The notes below the pieces were generated by a model. It saw only the letters and a list, made by a program, of their open reading frames with translations. It was not told the DNA's origin and searched no databases. This document shows positions 1-7,347 of a stretch of 64,000 nucleotides of DNA, piece after piece (within the stretch, counting starts at the first letter, position 1; each line of letters starts with the position of its first letter). This stretch comes from an uncultured bacterium (GTDB taxonomy: Bacteria > Bacillota > Clostridia > Lachnospirales > Lachnospiraceae). A program made the translations under genes and the position numbers. The stretch lies in NCBI GenBank assembly GCA_905215405.1, contig CAJMQE010000010.1, positions 9,450 through 73,449 of the forward strand. The letters run 5' to 3'.

Positions 1-1
1 G

Positions 2-616
2 ATGAAAAAGGAATCATTAAGACAATGGTATCCTCATTCGGAAAGAGTAATATTTTTGGAGCCAGCCTATGAGGGTAATATTTTTAGGAGTTACTTTGGA
101 AATAAGCTTCGAGAATGGAGAAAACATGCAGGACTTTCGATGAACTATTTGGCCGAAGTGACTCAATCATATGGAAAAGTTAATCACGGTGGGGCGATTT
201 CTAATTGGGAAGCTGGTAGAAATATTCCTAGTAAAGAGCAATATAATAAGATTATAGCGGCCTTGCTTGAAACCGGTAAATTCGAGGAATTACCAGTATT
301 TGAGGATATGATTAGACCATTTAATGTGGATGGAAGTGTTGAATTCACGGATATATGGACATTTGAAAATGTCCGACAGTACAAGGGAAAGCATCCTGCT
401 GAAAAACCATTGGATTTACTGAAGCATGCTATTATTTCAACAACGTATGAGGGAGATATTATCTTAGATTGTTTCGGAGGCTCTGGTGCAACAGCAATCG
501 CATCAATTGAAACAAAAAGAAAATGTATTAGTATTGAAATAGAAAAAAAATGGTCAGATTATGCAGTGAATAGAATACAAGAGAATGAGATAGAGCAAAT
601 GACTTTATCAATATAA
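2..616 (+). CDS. DNA methyltransferase, C-terminal part (5' end outside window)
   Basis: This is the C-terminal part of an S-adenosylmethionine-dependent DNA methyltransferase, probably N6-adenine or N4-cytosine type. HPAEKP at residues 131-136 and LDCFGGSGATA at about 155-165 are the motif X and motif I region (AdoMet binding). The catalytic DPPY-type motif IV is absent and should lie upstream of base 1, so the order matches classes with motif IV before motif I. Residues 34-92 form a helix-turn-helix of XRE type inserted in the presumed target-recognition region, which is unusual. The ATG at base 2 is probably an internal methionine. It converges on the HNH endonuclease gene through a shared terminator, which suggests a restriction-modification pair. 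Confidence 0.8.
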   Translation: MKKESLRQWYPHSERVIFLEPAYEGNIFRSYFGNKLREWRKHAGLSMNYLAEVTQSYGKVNHGGAISNWEAGRNIPSKEQYNKIIAALLETGKFEELPVFEDMIRPFNVDGSVEFTDIWTFENVRQYKGKHPAEKPLDLLKHAIISTTYEGDIILDCFGGSGATAIASIETKRKCISIEIEKKWSDYAVNRIQENEIEQMTLSI

Positions 617-660
617 TGAAAAAAGGGATAGATACAGATTGTATTTATCCCTTTTTTCAT
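616..660. terminator. Bidirectional terminator between methyltransferase and endonuclease
   Basis: A near-perfect inverted repeat with arms AAAAAAGGGATA and TATCCCTTTTTT ends in A-runs and T-runs on both sides, so it can terminate both convergent transcripts. It overlaps the stop codons of both genes. Confidence 0.85.
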
Positions 661-1649
661 TATGGAATTGTGTAACCTTGCTCAATGTTTCTATCAATAA
701 CTTCCTGTAACCAATGCAAAGTAGGATATATACCAGAATCTTTTACAACTACATTACAATGGTGACATCCCCAACCAAGATTGTACGGACGGTGATTGTA
801 CTCTCCGTATTTGAGTTCGTTGATATGGAATAAATTGATTTCTGTTACAGTTAAGTCTGGAACTTCTCGTCCTTCTGGCTGCTCAAGTCTATTATAAAAA
901 CCGTTACCTGATAATTTCTTTAAGCAGAAAGGGCAAACGGTTATCTTGTCCTTATTAATGATTCGTTGTGAATACAGCTTATCATAATCAAGGAGCCCCT
1001 TTTCAGAACACTCAGCAAGACACATTTCCTTCCTTAAAATAGCGTTTTCCTTAGTCATACCAAAGTCTACAGCAACATCTATTGCGTCATGACAATGCCA
1101 GTAGATTGCTTCAAGTTGTAAACGACAGTTTGAAATAGTTTCATTGCTAGCATATTCGTAAAGGCGTATTCCGGCGCCTTTTGGCGATTGAGTAGCATAG
1201 CCGCGATTGATTTTGCCAGAGTCTTCAGATGCTGCGGTGGTGCCGGGAACACGAGCAACATAAACACCTCCTAAAGGAGCCGTGCGGCTATTGGCATAAT
1301 CCCAACCCAAATCATCCGGATTGTACAGATTCCAGTCGGCTCTTGTCTCGTAAAAAATTAGCGAATTTTCGCCTAATACAAGGTCATATGATGCAAGAAA
1401 TAATTCCTGATCATCTGAGTTAAAATAATCCTGGGGACCGATTAGGACAATATATCCACGTTCAAATTGGTCGGTTGAATTCCTCAGTGTTTCATCGCTT
1501 TTCCATTGATGGAATGGAATTAATACAGTATTACACCTATTTACACGATTTTGAAATATTACATCGTCATCTGCTCCACGTGTTTGGCCAGTTTTACTGA
1601 TTTTTCTATCAAGTAATGCTGGTAGCTTTGGCTTTCGTACTCTTGGCAT
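660..1649 (-). CDS. HNH-type restriction endonuclease, BstXI-like
   Basis: Predicted type II restriction endonuclease of 329 aa. Near the C-terminus it has CPFC at about 239-242, then LFHINEL and GWGCHHCN at about 273-299. This gives a Cys-X2-Cys / His / Cys zinc-HNH layout resembling the BstXI family as I remember it. The start is set at 1649 because AAGGAGG lies seven bases upstream of that ATG; a longer frame from 1685 has no such site. It is convergent with a methyltransferase and divergent from the ASCH gene, from a symmetrical promoter region. The nuclease call is good; the BstXI assignment and cleavage site are inference. Confidence 0.65.
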   Translation of the reverse strand: MPRVRKPKLPALLDRKISKTGQTRGADDDVIFQNRVNRCNTVLIPFHQWKSDETLRNSTDQFERGYIVLIGPQDYFNSDDQELFLASYDLVLGENSLIFYETRADWNLYNPDDLGWDYANSRTAPLGGVYVARVPGTTAASEDSGKINRGYATQSPKGAGIRLYEYASNETISNCRLQLEAIYWHCHDAIDVAVDFGMTKENAILRKEMCLAECSEKGLLDYDKLYSQRIINKDKITVCPFCLKKLSGNGFYNRLEQPEGREVPDLTVTEINLFHINELKYGEYNHRPYNLGWGCHHCNVVVKDSGIYPTLHWLQEVIDRNIEQGYTIP

Positions 1650-1695
1650 AGTGAACCTCCTTATTGTATATCCATAATCTACCAAATTTTCTTTT

Positions 1696-1732
1696 TATTA
1701 TATCAAAATTCACATAAATTTGATATAATAAT
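1696..1732. promoter_or_regulatory. Symmetrical divergent promoter (endonuclease / ASCH operon)
   Basis: TATAAT at 1724-1729 (plus, preceded by TGA, an extended -10) and TATAAT on minus at 1697-1702 lie inside an inverted repeat with 13-nt arms reading TTATTATATCAAA. Both -10 boxes are part of the arms, so a protein binding the palindrome would control both directions. No clear -35 was seen. Confidence 0.55.
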
Positions 1733-1763
1733 TTGTGAAAAATGACAAATTGGAGATTGAATA

Positions 1764-2240
1764 ATGAAAACAGTTTTGTTAAGTATGCAGCCATTTTGGA
1801 AAGATAAAATTATGAGTGGCGAAAAAATATATGAATATAGAAGCAGATTTTCAAAGGAAATAGTAAAAGCATATTTATATGTAAGTGCCCCTATTTCAGG
1901 GATTAGTGGCATTTTATATTTGGGAGAACCAATTCTTTTGACCGAGTGGAGAGAACAATATAAGGATAATATGGAAGTCGTGCGTAGAATTGAAGAATAT
2001 CAAAAGAGAAAGAATAAGGTAGTTATGCCTGTATTATCATATCAGGAGACAAATTTAATTAATCTACAAACACTTGGTATGAAATTAGAAAAATTTACGG
2101 TGCCACAATCATTTTATTATTTGAGGGAAGATATGGAGCTGACAAAATTCTTGGAAGAAAATATTGTTGAAGAGGGTTTGTTGCAAACAAATGATTTTGA
2201 AAGAATTAATATTAATGAAATCTGCAGAAATTACAGATAA
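1764..2240 (+). CDS. ASCH/PUA-fold protein
   Basis: A 158-aa protein beginning with an ASCH-like signature: QPFWKDKIMSGEKIYEYR at residues 9-26 matches the family pattern of a ligand-binding strand, S/T-G-EK and a Y/F-R end. ASCH domains belong to the PUA superfamily, which binds RNA or modified nucleotides and is often found in defence islands. It is the first gene of a tightly packed plus-strand run (20 bp to the Mrr-like gene). The rest of the protein is not recognised. A reader or sensor of modified nucleic acid is plausible from context only. Confidence 0.6.
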   Translation: MKTVLLSMQPFWKDKIMSGEKIYEYRSRFSKEIVKAYLYVSAPISGISGILYLGEPILLTEWREQYKDNMEVVRRIEEYQKRKNKVVMPVLSYQETNLINLQTLGMKLEKFTVPQSFYYLREDMELTKFLEENIVEEGLLQTNDFERININEICRNYR

Positions 2241-2259
2241 AAAGTAAAGAGGTGTCAAA

Positions 2260-3243
2260 ATGGCAAATGTATGGGGAATTCACACAAAAGATGATTATCT
2301 TTTTTTGAACAATAATGTAATTGCAATAGGATGGAAGGAGTTTGGTGATTTATCGAAAATTGATAACAGCCGAGAAGCATTTAAAGAACACTACGAAGAT
2401 GTGTATCCAGATGTGAAAAGGGGTTCCATTGCAACTGGAGCAGGCATGTTGTATCGATTTATCCACGAGATGCAAATAGGAGATTATATTATTTATCCTT
2501 CTAAAGTAAATAGAGAGATAAATATAGGATCCGTACAGGGAGAATATGTGTTTGATAATACTGCAGCAGAATATGTGCAGCAGAGAAGTGTTAAGTGGAT
2601 TAAGAGTTTTCCGCGTACCGTATTTTCACAAGGAGCATTATATGAAGTTGGATCAGCGATGTCATTGTTCTCTGTTAAAAATTATGCTGATGAGTATTTG
2701 GCAGCATTAGATAAGGATTTTAAGAAAAATAATCATGACACAGATGACACAGACGATGATAGTGTTGCAGCGACAGCAGAGCAAATTCTTGAATCGACAA
2801 AAGACTTTATAATAAAAGAGCTGAGTAAGTATTGTAAAGGATATCAATTAGAAGATGTTGTAAATGATTTGTTAAATGCAATGGGGTATAGGACTAAGCA
2901 GTCGAAGCAAGGTGGTGACAGTGGAATTGATATTGTGGCTTTTAAGGATGAACTTCCTCCAAGAATAGTTGTTCAGGTAAAGAGTGGAGATTCTCAAATT
3001 ACAGAAAACACACTGCAATCATTCAAAGGCGCAATGGCTCCTGGAGATTATGGATGGTTTGTAACGCTCTCAGATTATAAACCAAATGCTAGAAAGTTTT
3101 TAGAAGCAAATCCTCAAATTAGTGGAATTAATGGAGCACAATTGGCTGAATTGATAATGAAATATTATGGAGAAATGTCAGATAAATACACCAAAATATT
3201 CCCAATGAAAAGAGTCTATATACCTATCGCTGAAGAAGAATAA
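2260..3243 (+). CDS. Mrr-family restriction protein with EVE-like N-terminus
   Basis: Predicted modification-dependent nuclease of 327 aa. The N-terminal ~140 residues (WGIHTKDDYLFLNNN, then GDYIIYPSK) resemble EVE/PUA-type domains that bind modified bases. After an acidic linker (DTDDTDDD, about 160-167) comes a PD-(D/E)XK Mrr domain: Glu198, SGIDIVAF with Asp224, and VVQVK with Gln239 and Lys241. All expected catalytic positions are present. The RBS is AAAGAGGTG. Mrr proteins cut DNA carrying foreign methylation, which fits the SRA and ASCH neighbours. Confidence 0.82.
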   Translation: MANVWGIHTKDDYLFLNNNVIAIGWKEFGDLSKIDNSREAFKEHYEDVYPDVKRGSIATGAGMLYRFIHEMQIGDYIIYPSKVNREINIGSVQGEYVFDNTAAEYVQQRSVKWIKSFPRTVFSQGALYEVGSAMSLFSVKNYADEYLAALDKDFKKNNHDTDDTDDDSVAATAEQILESTKDFIIKELSKYCKGYQLEDVVNDLLNAMGYRTKQSKQGGDSGIDIVAFKDELPPRIVVQVKSGDSQITENTLQSFKGAMAPGDYGWFVTLSDYKPNARKFLEANPQISGINGAQLAELIMKYYGEMSDKYTKIFPMKRVYIPIAEEE

Positions 3244-3262
3244 AAATACTGGAGAATGATAT

Positions 3263-4051
3263 ATGAAGGAAGAGTACTTGGAAATATATAGTGCTGCAAA
3301 GGAATATCTTATACATATGCTTCCTGATAATATGAACGAAAGTGATCTGCAAAAATACTTTGTAGGTGATAGGCGTGATTTTAATACCTTAAAAGATGTT
3401 TTTGAGCAGCTAATTTATTCTGCACAGAACTATCAGAGCATGCCTAATATTATTAAATATGAGCAGAGGCAAGAAGAGATACGCAGCATTTTGAAAAATT
3501 TTGATATAGAAGAAATTCAAAAAATGGATGCAGATGAATTATATTATGATTTCCGTGAAAAATTCCAAGTTACAAGTAAAGACTCAAAATATAATGGTTG
3601 GTATAAATGGAGCAAATCAGTTATTGATTCTGCACGCTTCATGGGCAATTTTAAAGATGTTAGTGATTTTAAAGGCTTTGTCAGTCAATTTGATTATAAT
3701 CTCTTAACAAGAATGGCATTACCTCAATTGATATCTTCTAAAATTAGTGGGATTGGATTTGCCCTGGCCTGTGATTGCTTAAAGGAACTGGGATATTTGA
3801 ACTATCCTAAGCCAGATGTTCATTTGATTGAAGTATTTAGTCAACTTGGAATGTCAGAAGAGGATCCAATATCAGTATTTGAAACTATTGTAGAGATGGC
3901 AGAAGTTTGTCAAGAAAACGATTGTACTGTTACTCCTTATAAAATTGATAAAGTTTTCTGGCTTATTTGTTCAGGAAGATTTTACTTAGATGACATCAGT
4001 GTGGGAAGACATAAAGATGAATTTATACAAAATATGCTGAAAAGGAGTTAG
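3263..4051 (+). CDS. Helix-hairpin-helix DNA glycosylase-like protein
   Basis: A 262-aa protein with a helix-hairpin-helix at about 157-178 (ISGIGFALACDCLKEL) followed by PKPDVHL with Asp185. The HhH then an Asp-containing VDVH-like strand is the core of the HhH-GPD base-excision superfamily (MutY, Ogg, AlkA), where that Asp is catalytic. The N-terminal 120 residues are helical and unassigned. No Fe-S cysteines are seen. It sits 19 bp after the Mrr gene and 2 bp before the SRA gene, so it is translationally linked to modified-DNA proteins. Removal of a modified base from invading DNA is inference. Confidence 0.55.
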   Translation: MKEEYLEIYSAAKEYLIHMLPDNMNESDLQKYFVGDRRDFNTLKDVFEQLIYSAQNYQSMPNIIKYEQRQEEIRSILKNFDIEEIQKMDADELYYDFREKFQVTSKDSKYNGWYKWSKSVIDSARFMGNFKDVSDFKGFVSQFDYNLLTRMALPQLISSKISGIGFALACDCLKELGYLNYPKPDVHLIEVFSQLGMSEEDPISVFETIVEMAEVCQENDCTVTPYKIDKVFWLICSGRFYLDDISVGRHKDEFIQNMLKRS

Positions 4052-4053
4052 TA

Positions 4054-4758
4054 ATGTTTAATCCGGGTTTGGAAATAGGACAAGTTATTAATAATACCGG
4101 ACTTATGCAGATATTCAAATGTAGTCAGCAAGGCGGAATGCGTAAGTCTAATACTACAAATACGTTGGTTATTGTATCTGATTATACACGTGGTATTTAT
4201 CATGATAAGTGGATAGGCGGAGTACTTCATTATACTGGAATGGGGCTCTCTGGTAATCAGGATATCAACTATATGCAAAATCGAACATTAAATGAATCAG
4301 GGCATAATGGTGTTGATGTTCATTTGTTTGAAGTAATGGATTCGGGCCAATACACTTATTGCGGTAGAATTAAATTAGTTGCAAGACCATATACTGAAAC
4401 ACAGCCAGATGAAGATGGAAGAGACCGTCTAGTGTGGATGTTTCCAGTACAACCAGTTCCGGATAATGATGTCGCAAAGCCTGAATTATATGTATTTAAG
4501 GATATGGACGATTACAATATGCGTGGGAAGAATGTTGATAAGGAGTACGCAGCATTGTTTTCTACAAAGAAAAAGTCATCTGGATCAAGCAAAACATCAT
4601 CTGGACTTAAAGGAAAAAAGATAAAGCATAAGACATATGGTGTTGGAACAGTTACTAAGTTACAGGATAATATGCTTTATGTTACTTTTGCAGGTAATGA
4701 TAAAAGGTCATTGAATTATAAGATTTGCATAGAAAAAGGACTAATAGAGTTCATATAG
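4054..4758 (+). CDS. SRA/YDG-like modified-DNA reader (ScoMcrA-type)
   Basis: A 234-aa protein. Residues 35-155 match an SRA (YDG-like) fold of the ScoMcrA type: DKWIGGVLHYTGMG, QNRTLNESGHNGVDVHLFEV and YCGRIKLVARPY. SRA domains flip out and read modified cytosine or related bases. After a Ser/Lys linker, residues ~190-228 (HKTYGVGTVTKL, MLYVTFAG) resemble the small Tudor/KOW-like tail found on UvrD/PcrA helicases. There is no nuclease domain in this chain, so it would act with the neighbouring Mrr or HhH proteins. Start ATG follows AAAGGAG. Confidence 0.65.
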   Translation: MFNPGLEIGQVINNTGLMQIFKCSQQGGMRKSNTTNTLVIVSDYTRGIYHDKWIGGVLHYTGMGLSGNQDINYMQNRTLNESGHNGVDVHLFEVMDSGQYTYCGRIKLVARPYTETQPDEDGRDRLVWMFPVQPVPDNDVAKPELYVFKDMDDYNMRGKNVDKEYAALFSTKKKSSGSSKTSSGLKGKKIKHKTYGVGTVTKLQDNMLYVTFAGNDKRSLNYKICIEKGLIEFI

Positions 4759-4767
4759 GAGGCGTAG

Positions 4768-4977
4768 ATGAGCGAGAAGAAAATAGAACAATCATGCGAA
4801 ACATGTGAATTTAATTTTGGTAATGTTTGCGCTGGACATGGAACCCGAACTGATAATGGTGAAGATACATATGGCATGCCAATGGCTGATGTTATTAAAA
4901 TGTTTCCAGAAGGATGCGATGATTACGGAATTTCATTAGATGGATTTGTTGCGCAAGAAAAAATGAATGGAAGATAA
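4768..4977 (+). CDS. Small Cys-containing protein, unknown
   Basis: A 69-aa acidic protein, not recognised. CETCEFNFGNVCAGHG near the N-terminus (CX2C, then Cys and His) could bind zinc. It is the last gene of the ASCH-Mrr-HhH-SRA run, with a good GGAGG site and 9 bp spacing from the SRA gene, and it precedes the LexA-box promoter. Confidence 0.6.
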   Translation: MSEKKIEQSCETCEFNFGNVCAGHGTRTDNGEDTYGMPMADVIKMFPEGCDDYGISLDGFVAQEKMNGR

Positions 4978-4986
4978 GAATTATTG

Positions 4987-5018
4987 TTGACAAAAAAGAA
5001 CATATGTTCTATTATAAT
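4987..5018 (+). promoter_or_regulatory. Promoter with LexA-type SOS box
   Basis: TTGACA at 4987-4992 and TATTAT at 5010-5015 are 17 bp apart (TATAAT at 5013-5018 is an alternative). Between them lies the perfect palindrome AGAACATATGTTCT (4997-5010), whose core GAAC-N4-GTTC is the Gram-positive LexA/DinR operator. LexA bound here would block RNA polymerase, so the small genes downstream are predicted to be SOS-induced. Confidence 0.7.
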
Positions 5019-5118
5019 TGTATCGCACCTTAGAATCCGTTGCTAATCAACATATTAAAGTTAAGTTGGTCAGTCTGACTTTCCCTTTAGCTGGCCTTCG
5101 AATTTGGAGGCGATAACA

Positions 5119-5355
5119 ATGGCAACAAAATTTGAAGTGGGAGCGCAGGCATTTATTATAGAGAGTAATCGAATGATAAGGGAAGTAACTGTTGTAAAAA
5201 GAAGCGGTGACTTCTATGTAGTTCGTTTTGATTATGGTGGAGGAGTGCAATTGAGAGGTAATCGATTGTACCCTTCGAAAGAGGATGCCGAAGAACATCT
5301 GCCATTTAAACCAAAAAAGCAAGGATTTCGTTCACCATATGATTATGGCCTTTGA
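5119..5355 (+). CDS. Small protein of unknown function, first gene after the SOS box
   Basis: A 78-aa protein with beta-rich, KOW-like composition (EVTVVKRSGDFYVVRFD, then GGGVQLRGNRLYPS). Not assigned to a family. The start is ATG 5119 with GGAGGCG upstream; an upstream in-frame TTG is disregarded. It lies about 100 bp downstream of the LexA-box promoter and is followed by a zinc-ribbon-like gene. Confidence 0.6.
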   Translation: MATKFEVGAQAFIIESNRMIREVTVVKRSGDFYVVRFDYGGGVQLRGNRLYPSKEDAEEHLPFKPKKQGFRSPYDYGL

Positions 5356-5372
5356 TATGGAGGTGTATATTT

Positions 5373-5549
5373 ATGGAGAATGATATTCATGTTTCATGTC
5401 CCTGCTGTAAGAATGGAAGACTATTTGATGTGGATCCAGTAACAGAGGGATGTATAAAAATCAAATGTCCAATCTGCAGATCTGTAATAGTAATTGTTTT
5501 ACATAATAAAAATATTCGTACTGAGCGAATCGGAGCACGATGTTCGTAG
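5373..5549 (+). CDS. Small zinc-ribbon protein, Com-like
   Basis: A 58-aa protein with paired CX2C motifs (CPCCKNGRLFDVD and IKIKCPICRS), a zinc-ribbon arrangement like the Mu Com translational activator family. Start ATG 5373 has GGAGGTG at 10 bp spacing. It is co-transcribed with the 78-aa gene and followed by a strong terminator. Confidence 0.6.
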   Translation: MENDIHVSCPCCKNGRLFDVDPVTEGCIKIKCPICRSVIVIVLHNKNIRTERIGARCS

Positions 5550-5554
5550 CTACC

Positions 5555-5610
5555 AAGGCCTGACGAAATATAGGATGATAGATATCCTGTGTTTTGTTAG
5601 GCCTTTTTAT
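5555..5610 (+). terminator. Rho-independent terminator
   Basis: AAGGCCTGACGAAA pairs with TTTTGTTAGGCCTT; an inner AGGAT/ATCCT stem and a T-run follow. It ends the small SOS-promoter operon. Confidence 0.85.
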
Positions 5611-5741
5611 TTCGCTGCAAGACAAAGCGGTAAAAAGTAGCAGCGAGATAATAATTGCGATAGACACTTCAAAATAGCATAAAAAATAGAGCGCTGCGCC
5701 GGTATAAGTGAAAGCTAGATCGAAAAATATACGACGCGCTA

Positions 5742-5771
5742 TTGACAATATGTACTTTCGTGTGATAGTAT
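5742..5771 (+). promoter_or_regulatory. Promoter of the DUF262 gene
   Basis: TTGACA at 5742-5747 and extended -10 TGATAGTAT (TAGTAT 5766-5771) are 18 bp apart. It drives the 5818 gene after a 46-bp leader. No gene was found between the upstream terminator and this site. Confidence 0.6.
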
Positions 5772-5817
5772 ACGTGCATAGAAATGTTGAAGCGTCGATT
5801 GAGAGGAAGGTTATAAT

Positions 5818-6978
5818 ATGAAAATAAGTAAATCACTAATGCAAGCAGTATCCTTTAATCCAACGGAGAAATCTCATAAAATGACAGTAATGGACATGTG
5901 CAAAAAAATAGAGTCATTGGATATAACGTTACCTTTATATCAACGAGATGTTAGCTGGACAATAAATCAGTCCATTGATTTGTTAAATTATCAGCTCCTT
6001 GGAAAAGCGCCGGTAGCGCCAATTTCAATGAATGTAATTGTTGATACAAGTGATTTTGTTCCACAGGTATCATTTGTTGATCGAGAAATGTTGGACTCAG
6101 AAAATATTGAAAAAGGTCAATTATCTGTCGTGGACGGCCAGCAAAGACTTACTACAAATTTCCAGGCATATTCCAACAGCGATAATTTTAGGAACATTGT
6201 TCTCGATGTTGCAAGAGGACGTTTCCTATTAGTTGAGGGAGCATTCACAAAGACACAGATCCCAGCAGGTATATTATTGAACAAGGAAGATTCAGTTTTT
6301 TATGAATATTTGACTGTAAATAATATGATGAAGGATCCTGAATTTCTAACAGTACTGGTACAGTGTAGGTCAAAGATTAGAAGCTATTATTATACAATTA
6401 ACCAGGCAGAAAATTTGTCAGAGGATGAGCAGATAGAGTGGTTTGAAGTTCTTAATAATGCAGGTAGTCGTGTGAGTGCTTTACAGATGAGATTTTCTAA
6501 GATGAAAGTTCATGGGATTGATATATACGTAATGTATACACTAAAATTCAAGAACAAATTATTGGAATATGGATATGATTTCTTTACGCCACAAAAAACG
6601 AGTGTTTCATATCCAGTTGCAGCATTGAATCCTGCATATGAAATAATTATGAATAAGGTGCATACAGATGCCTATGCGCCAATTCCATCTGACACAAAGG
6701 AGAATCAGCTTTGTGCGTTGGAACCGGGGATGTTAACACAGTGTTTTGATAAAACATTGGATGCATTAAATAAAACGATGGACTTTATTACGGATAATGA
6801 TGTAGATGAGCCAGACAGAATAGATTATATTAATTATTTGACTGGATATTTTGTATACAATCCAAACCCAACAGACGAACAGATTTCAAAGCTCATCGAT
6901 TGGTACAATGGTGTGGATTTTAACAATAAGAGCAATTCAAGAAGGCGTATGATTTTTACGCAGATGCTTGGAATATAA
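5818..6978 (+). CDS. DUF262 (GmrSD-N / ParB-Srx fold) protein
   Basis: A 386-aa protein with DUF262 hallmarks: LPLYQRDVSWT at 38-48, SVVDGQQRLTT at 103-113 and FEVLNNAGSRVSALQM later on. DUF262 is the N-terminal nucleotide-hydrolysing half of GmrSD-type restriction enzymes that attack modified DNA, and it shares the DGQQR motif with ParB/sulfiredoxin-fold proteins. The DUF1524 HNH half is missing here and no nuclease follows, so the protein is either a stand-alone DUF262 or needs another partner. It has its own promoter and GAGGAAGG ribosome site and ends with a 67-aa gene 15 bp downstream. Confidence 0.8.
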   Translation: MKISKSLMQAVSFNPTEKSHKMTVMDMCKKIESLDITLPLYQRDVSWTINQSIDLLNYQLLGKAPVAPISMNVIVDTSDFVPQVSFVDREMLDSENIEKGQLSVVDGQQRLTTNFQAYSNSDNFRNIVLDVARGRFLLVEGAFTKTQIPAGILLNKEDSVFYEYLTVNNMMKDPEFLTVLVQCRSKIRSYYYTINQAENLSEDEQIEWFEVLNNAGSRVSALQMRFSKMKVHGIDIYVMYTLKFKNKLLEYGYDFFTPQKTSVSYPVAALNPAYEIIMNKVHTDAYAPIPSDTKENQLCALEPGMLTQCFDKTLDALNKTMDFITDNDVDEPDRIDYINYLTGYFVYNPNPTDEQISKLIDWYNGVDFNNKSNSRRRMIFTQMLGI

Positions 6979-6993
6979 TAGGGAGGATACTGG

Positions 6994-7197
6994 ATGGATA
7001 GCTTTTGTAGAAACGATAAGGATAAGATTTATACAAAACATGGTGTCAAGATACCACAAGGACTCTTAATGGAGATCAACGGTAAAAAGGCTCTTGCAAA
7101 TTACAAAGGAGATAAAGTGGTTGGATATACAACATTAGATGAATTGATTGATGAGTCATATTCAAGATGCTTACCGACTTGCAAATTAGATTTTTAA
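6994..7197 (+). CDS. Small hypothetical protein
   Basis: A 67-aa protein, unassigned (KIYTKHGVKIPQGLLMEING, then KVVGYTTLDELIDESY). It follows the DUF262 gene by 15 bp with a GGGAGG site and is probably co-transcribed with it; a terminator at 7289 ends the unit. No catalytic motif is visible. Confidence 0.55.
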   Translation: MDSFCRNDKDKIYTKHGVKIPQGLLMEINGKKALANYKGDKVVGYTTLDELIDESYSRCLPTCKLDF

Positions 7198-7288
7198 TTA
7201 CTCTTACTGTGACTGACGAAGGTGTGCAGCCCAGGTTCTAACAATAGAATATATTCAATACCTGAATGTGCCGATCATCAAGTATCCA

Positions 7289-7347
7289 AGCCGGGGTAGA
7301 TATTAGAAGCAATTTGATTGTTATCTAAGTCTGCCCCGGCTTTTTTT
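7289..7347. terminator. Terminator between convergent genes
   Basis: AGCCGGGGTAGAT pairs with the CTGCCCCGGCT arm, followed by seven T. It closes the DUF262 unit; the minus-strand zinc-finger gene ends at its far edge. The ~90 bp before it hold nothing recognisable. Confidence 0.8.
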
